From: Nocardioides turkmenicus
Lineage (GTDB): Bacteria; Actinomycetota; Actinomycetes; Propionibacteriales; Nocardioidaceae
Direction: 5' to 3'
DNA length: 64,000 nt
Assembly: GCF_011045035.1 (NCBI RefSeq)
Contig: NZ_JAALAA010000020.1
Coordinates: forward strand, 1 to 64,000
Below, piece after piece: positions 62,158 through 64,000 of this stretch. How positions within the stretch are numbered: position 1 is the first letter of the stretch; each line of letters starts with the position of its first letter. The notes under the pieces are model-generated. The model saw only the letters and a program-made list of their open reading frames with translations. It ran no database searches and was not told the origin of the DNA. The position numbers and the translations under genes were made by a program.

Positions 62158-63138
62158 TCAGAGCCAGCCCTTCTCGGCGGCGCGGACGCCGGCCTGGAAC
62201 CGCGAGTCCACGTGCAGCACGCTCATCAGCTCCTTGATTCGCCGCCGGACCGTCCGTTCGCTGATCGCCAGGTGATGGGCGATGGCGACGTCGGTCATCC
62301 CGGTGGCCAGCAACTGCGCCAGGCGTCGCAACCCCGCCTCTGTGTCCCCCAGCGAGCTCGGGTCGTCGACGTGCGGCTTGACCTCGGCGGCGTGCTCCCA
62401 GATCGATTCGAACAGGGCGAGCAGCGAGTCCAACAGCACCGAGCTGCGTACGATCACGGCAGCGCCGGGCGTCACGCCGTCGGTGTGGACCAGAGGCAGC
62501 AGGCCCCACTCCCGGTCGACGATCACCAGCTTCAGGGGAACGCTCGCGATCCGGGACTGTTCCCCGGCGGCAGCGCCGGCCAGGATCCGTCGCACCTGGG
62601 ACGGGTCGTCCAACAGGGACCGATCGAAGACGGTCCGCAGCACCAGTCCGTCGGTCTTCATCCGCTCTGCCTGCTTGCTGGTGATCTCGCGCGCTTCTGC
62701 TTCCTCGATCTTCATGGCGTACGGGGGCCGGTCGAAGACCGCCAGCTCTTGCCGCGCCGTCCGCACCACCTGCCGGAAGAGATGTTGCGAGGCGTCCTCA
62801 CCGGTCACCACCTCGACCAGCTCGGTCGGATCGGCCCGCTGGGCGACCCGCCAGACTCGGGCGGCGACCTCGGCAGCCTGGACCCGGACTGACTGAAGAG
62901 CACGCATCTGCTCGGCGATGAGCACCTCCACCGCCTCCTCCGGAGGCGCGACGACGTACTCCTGCGCCGCGCCGGCGAGGCGTCGCACCAGGCCTTTCGC
63001 CTCCAGCGCCGCCACCGCCTGTCGCCGCTGTGCCGCCGGACCAGGCGCCAGCAGGTCCTCGAGCGCGAGCCGCCCGCGGCTCACCAGCAACTCGTAGACA
63101 GCCGCCTCGGTGGAGTTGAAGCCCAAGGTCTCGAGCAT
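62158..63138 (-). CDS. TrmB-like regulator with C-terminal LuxR-type HTH
   Basis: This 326-residue regulator has an N-terminal TrmB-like winged helix (LETLGFNSTEAAVYELLVSRGRLALEDL), a central phospholipase-D-like sensor region (RTARQELAVFDRPPYAM... LKLVIVDREWGLLP) and a C-terminal LuxR-type HTH (LAQLLATGMTDVAIAHHLAISERTVRRRIKELMSVL). GCGAGG lies 5 bp before the ATG; a GTG at 63144 would add two residues. It may control the metalloprotease gene 126 bp downstream on the same strand. Confidence 0.85.
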   Translation of the reverse strand: MLETLGFNSTEAAVYELLVSRGRLALEDLLAPGPAAQRRQAVAALEAKGLVRRLAGAAQEYVVAPPEEAVEVLIAEQMRALQSVRVQAAEVAARVWRVAQRADPTELVEVVTGEDASQHLFRQVVRTARQELAVFDRPPYAMKIEEAEAREITSKQAERMKTDGLVLRTVFDRSLLDDPSQVRRILAGAAAGEQSRIASVPLKLVIVDREWGLLPLVHTDGVTPGAAVIVRSSVLLDSLLALFESIWEHAAEVKPHVDDPSSLGDTEAGLRRLAQLLATGMTDVAIAHHLAISERTVRRRIKELMSVLHVDSRFQAGVRAAEKGWL

Positions 63139-63313
63139 CGGCACCTCGCTGGGGCAGAAGAAGGGGTATCGATTCTAGATCGCGGCGCCGTCACCGGCCA
63201 GCGTCCTGATCCGGCCACGATGAGTGCACGGCCCCGAGATCGAAGCCGGTGGCGCTGCCGCCAATACCTGGGACAGGCCTCGCCGGAGGGTGGCCACAGA
63301 TAAGGTCGGGTCC

Positions 63314-64000
63314 ATGAGTTCCGACTGGCCCCATGTGCAGCTGCACGTGGTGACCGGCAAGGGCGGCACGGGCAAGTCGACGGTGGCTGCGGCGCTGGCG
63401 CTCGGGCTGGCTTCCCACGGCAAGAACGTCCTGCTCTGCGAGGTCGAGGGCCGGCAGGGCGTGGCGCGGATGTTCGACGTCGACCCGCTGCCCTACGCCG
63501 AGACCCGTATCGCGACCGGGCTCCGGATGCGGTCCCGGTCCGGCGCGGACGCCGAGCCGGGCAACGTCTACGCCCTCCACATCGCGCCGGAGGAAGCCCT
63601 CCTCGAATACCTCAAGATGTACTACAAGCTCGGCCCCGCAGGCCGCGCCCTTGACCGCTTCGGCGTCATCGAGTTCGCGACCACGATCGCCCCGGGCGTA
63701 CGCGACGTCCTGCTCACCGGCAAGCTCTTCGAGGCCGTCCAGCGCAACAGCCGCAACAAGGGCGCGCGCACCTACGACGCCGTCGTGCTCGACGCTCCCC
63801 CGACGGGCCGCATCACGACCTTCCTGAACGTGTCCGAGTCGGTCGCGGGCCTGGCCAAGGTCGGCCCGATCAAGAACCAGGCCGACACGATGATGACCCT
63901 GTTCCGCTCCCGGCGCACCGCGGTCCACCTGGTCACGCTCCTCGAGGAGATGCCGGTCCAGGAGACCGCCGACGGCATCAGCGAGCTGCGCGCCGCCGGA
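63314..64000 (+). CDS. ArsA-like ATPase (partial, runs off the window)
   Basis: The first 229 residues are present. The deviant Walker A GKGGTGKST (residues 15-23) and VLLCEVEGRQGVARMFDV are followed by VVLDAPPTGRITTFL, as in the ArsA/Get3 ATPase family. The mycobacterial counterpart Rv3679 forms a pair with Rv3680 for membrane-linked stress tolerance, so a second ArsA-like gene is expected just beyond the window. Confidence 0.9.
   Translation, partial: MSSDWPHVQLHVVTGKGGTGKSTVAAALALGLASHGKNVLLCEVEGRQGVARMFDVDPLPYAETRIATGLRMRSRSGADAEPGNVYALHIAPEEALLEYLKMYYKLGPAGRALDRFGVIEFATTIAPGVRDVLLTGKLFEAVQRNSRNKGARTYDAVVLDAPPTGRITTFLNVSESVAGLAKVGPIKNQADTMMTLFRSRRTAVHLVTLLEEMPVQETADGISELRAAG

Overview
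The window is high-GC actinobacterial DNA, with abundant GTG starts, 4-bp ATGA/GTGA stop-start overlaps, a mycothiol-dependent enzyme and a MarP-type protease. Gene content and order suggest a Nocardioides-like member of the Propionibacteriales. That placement is an inference, because the window contains no rRNA or other definitive marker.

Layout. (1) 1-4.4 kb: a minus-strand ChvE/MmsA/MmsB-type monosaccharide ABC transporter, with a LacI-like operator and a cluster of inverted repeats upstream. (2) 4.4-11.3 kb: a minus-strand run with a cap-domain protein, DUF4229, the system II cytochrome c maturation set (CcsB, ResB, CcdA, a TlpA/ResA-like thioredoxin), a histidine phosphatase and hemL. 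(3) 11.5-13.6 kb: a secreted lytic transglycosylase and a TetR regulator, convergent on a shared terminator. (4) 13.7-20.9 kb: the heme operon rex-hemA-hemC-cobA/hemD-hemB, then a glutaredoxin-like gene and a HAD-IB hydrolase. (5) 21-28.3 kb: a BldN-like sigma factor with an RsbN-like DUF5667 membrane partner, an acyltransferase/SDR pair, a 33-residue bS22-like gene, a small HTH gene, an AcuC deacetylase, and trpS behind a classical trp attenuator. From memory, regions 4 and 5 follow the gene order of Streptomyces coelicolor SCO3317-SCO3334.

(6) 28.4-35.9 kb: NarK, a PhoX-type Tat-exported phosphatase, a zinc ribbon, a cN-I 5'-nucleotidase, a sugar dehydrogenase, two small iron-permease-family proteins and an F420-type oxidoreductase. 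(7) 36-44 kb: a LytS/LytTR two-component pair, two solute:sodium symporters, each with a small membrane partner, and acs. Crp-like sites lie before the second symporter operon and before acs, so this looks like a monocarboxylate/acetate uptake and activation module. (8) 44.1-48 kb: an NlpC/P60 hydrolase behind a c-di-AMP (ydaO) riboswitch, nhaA, a Holin-X-like protein and an AbiEi/DUF559 protein flanked by repeats. (9) 48.1-64 kb: a block collinear, from memory, with Mycobacterium tuberculosis Rv3671c-Rv3680 (marP, NUDIX, TlpA, nth, crp, MBL, NUDIX, RidA, DUF4177, ArsA-like). It is interrupted by two lineage-specific inserts. One holds an ECF sigma factor overlapping an unusual double beta-propeller membrane protein. 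The other holds a mycothiol enzyme, a secreted metalloprotease and a TrmB/LuxR regulator.

The most notable signals are the trpS attenuator, the c-di-AMP riboswitch, the sigma/double-propeller pair with a hairpin over its ribosome site, the Crp-acetate circuit, and several families of dispersed palindromic repeats. I saw no tRNA, rRNA, CRISPR array, insertion sequence or prophage.
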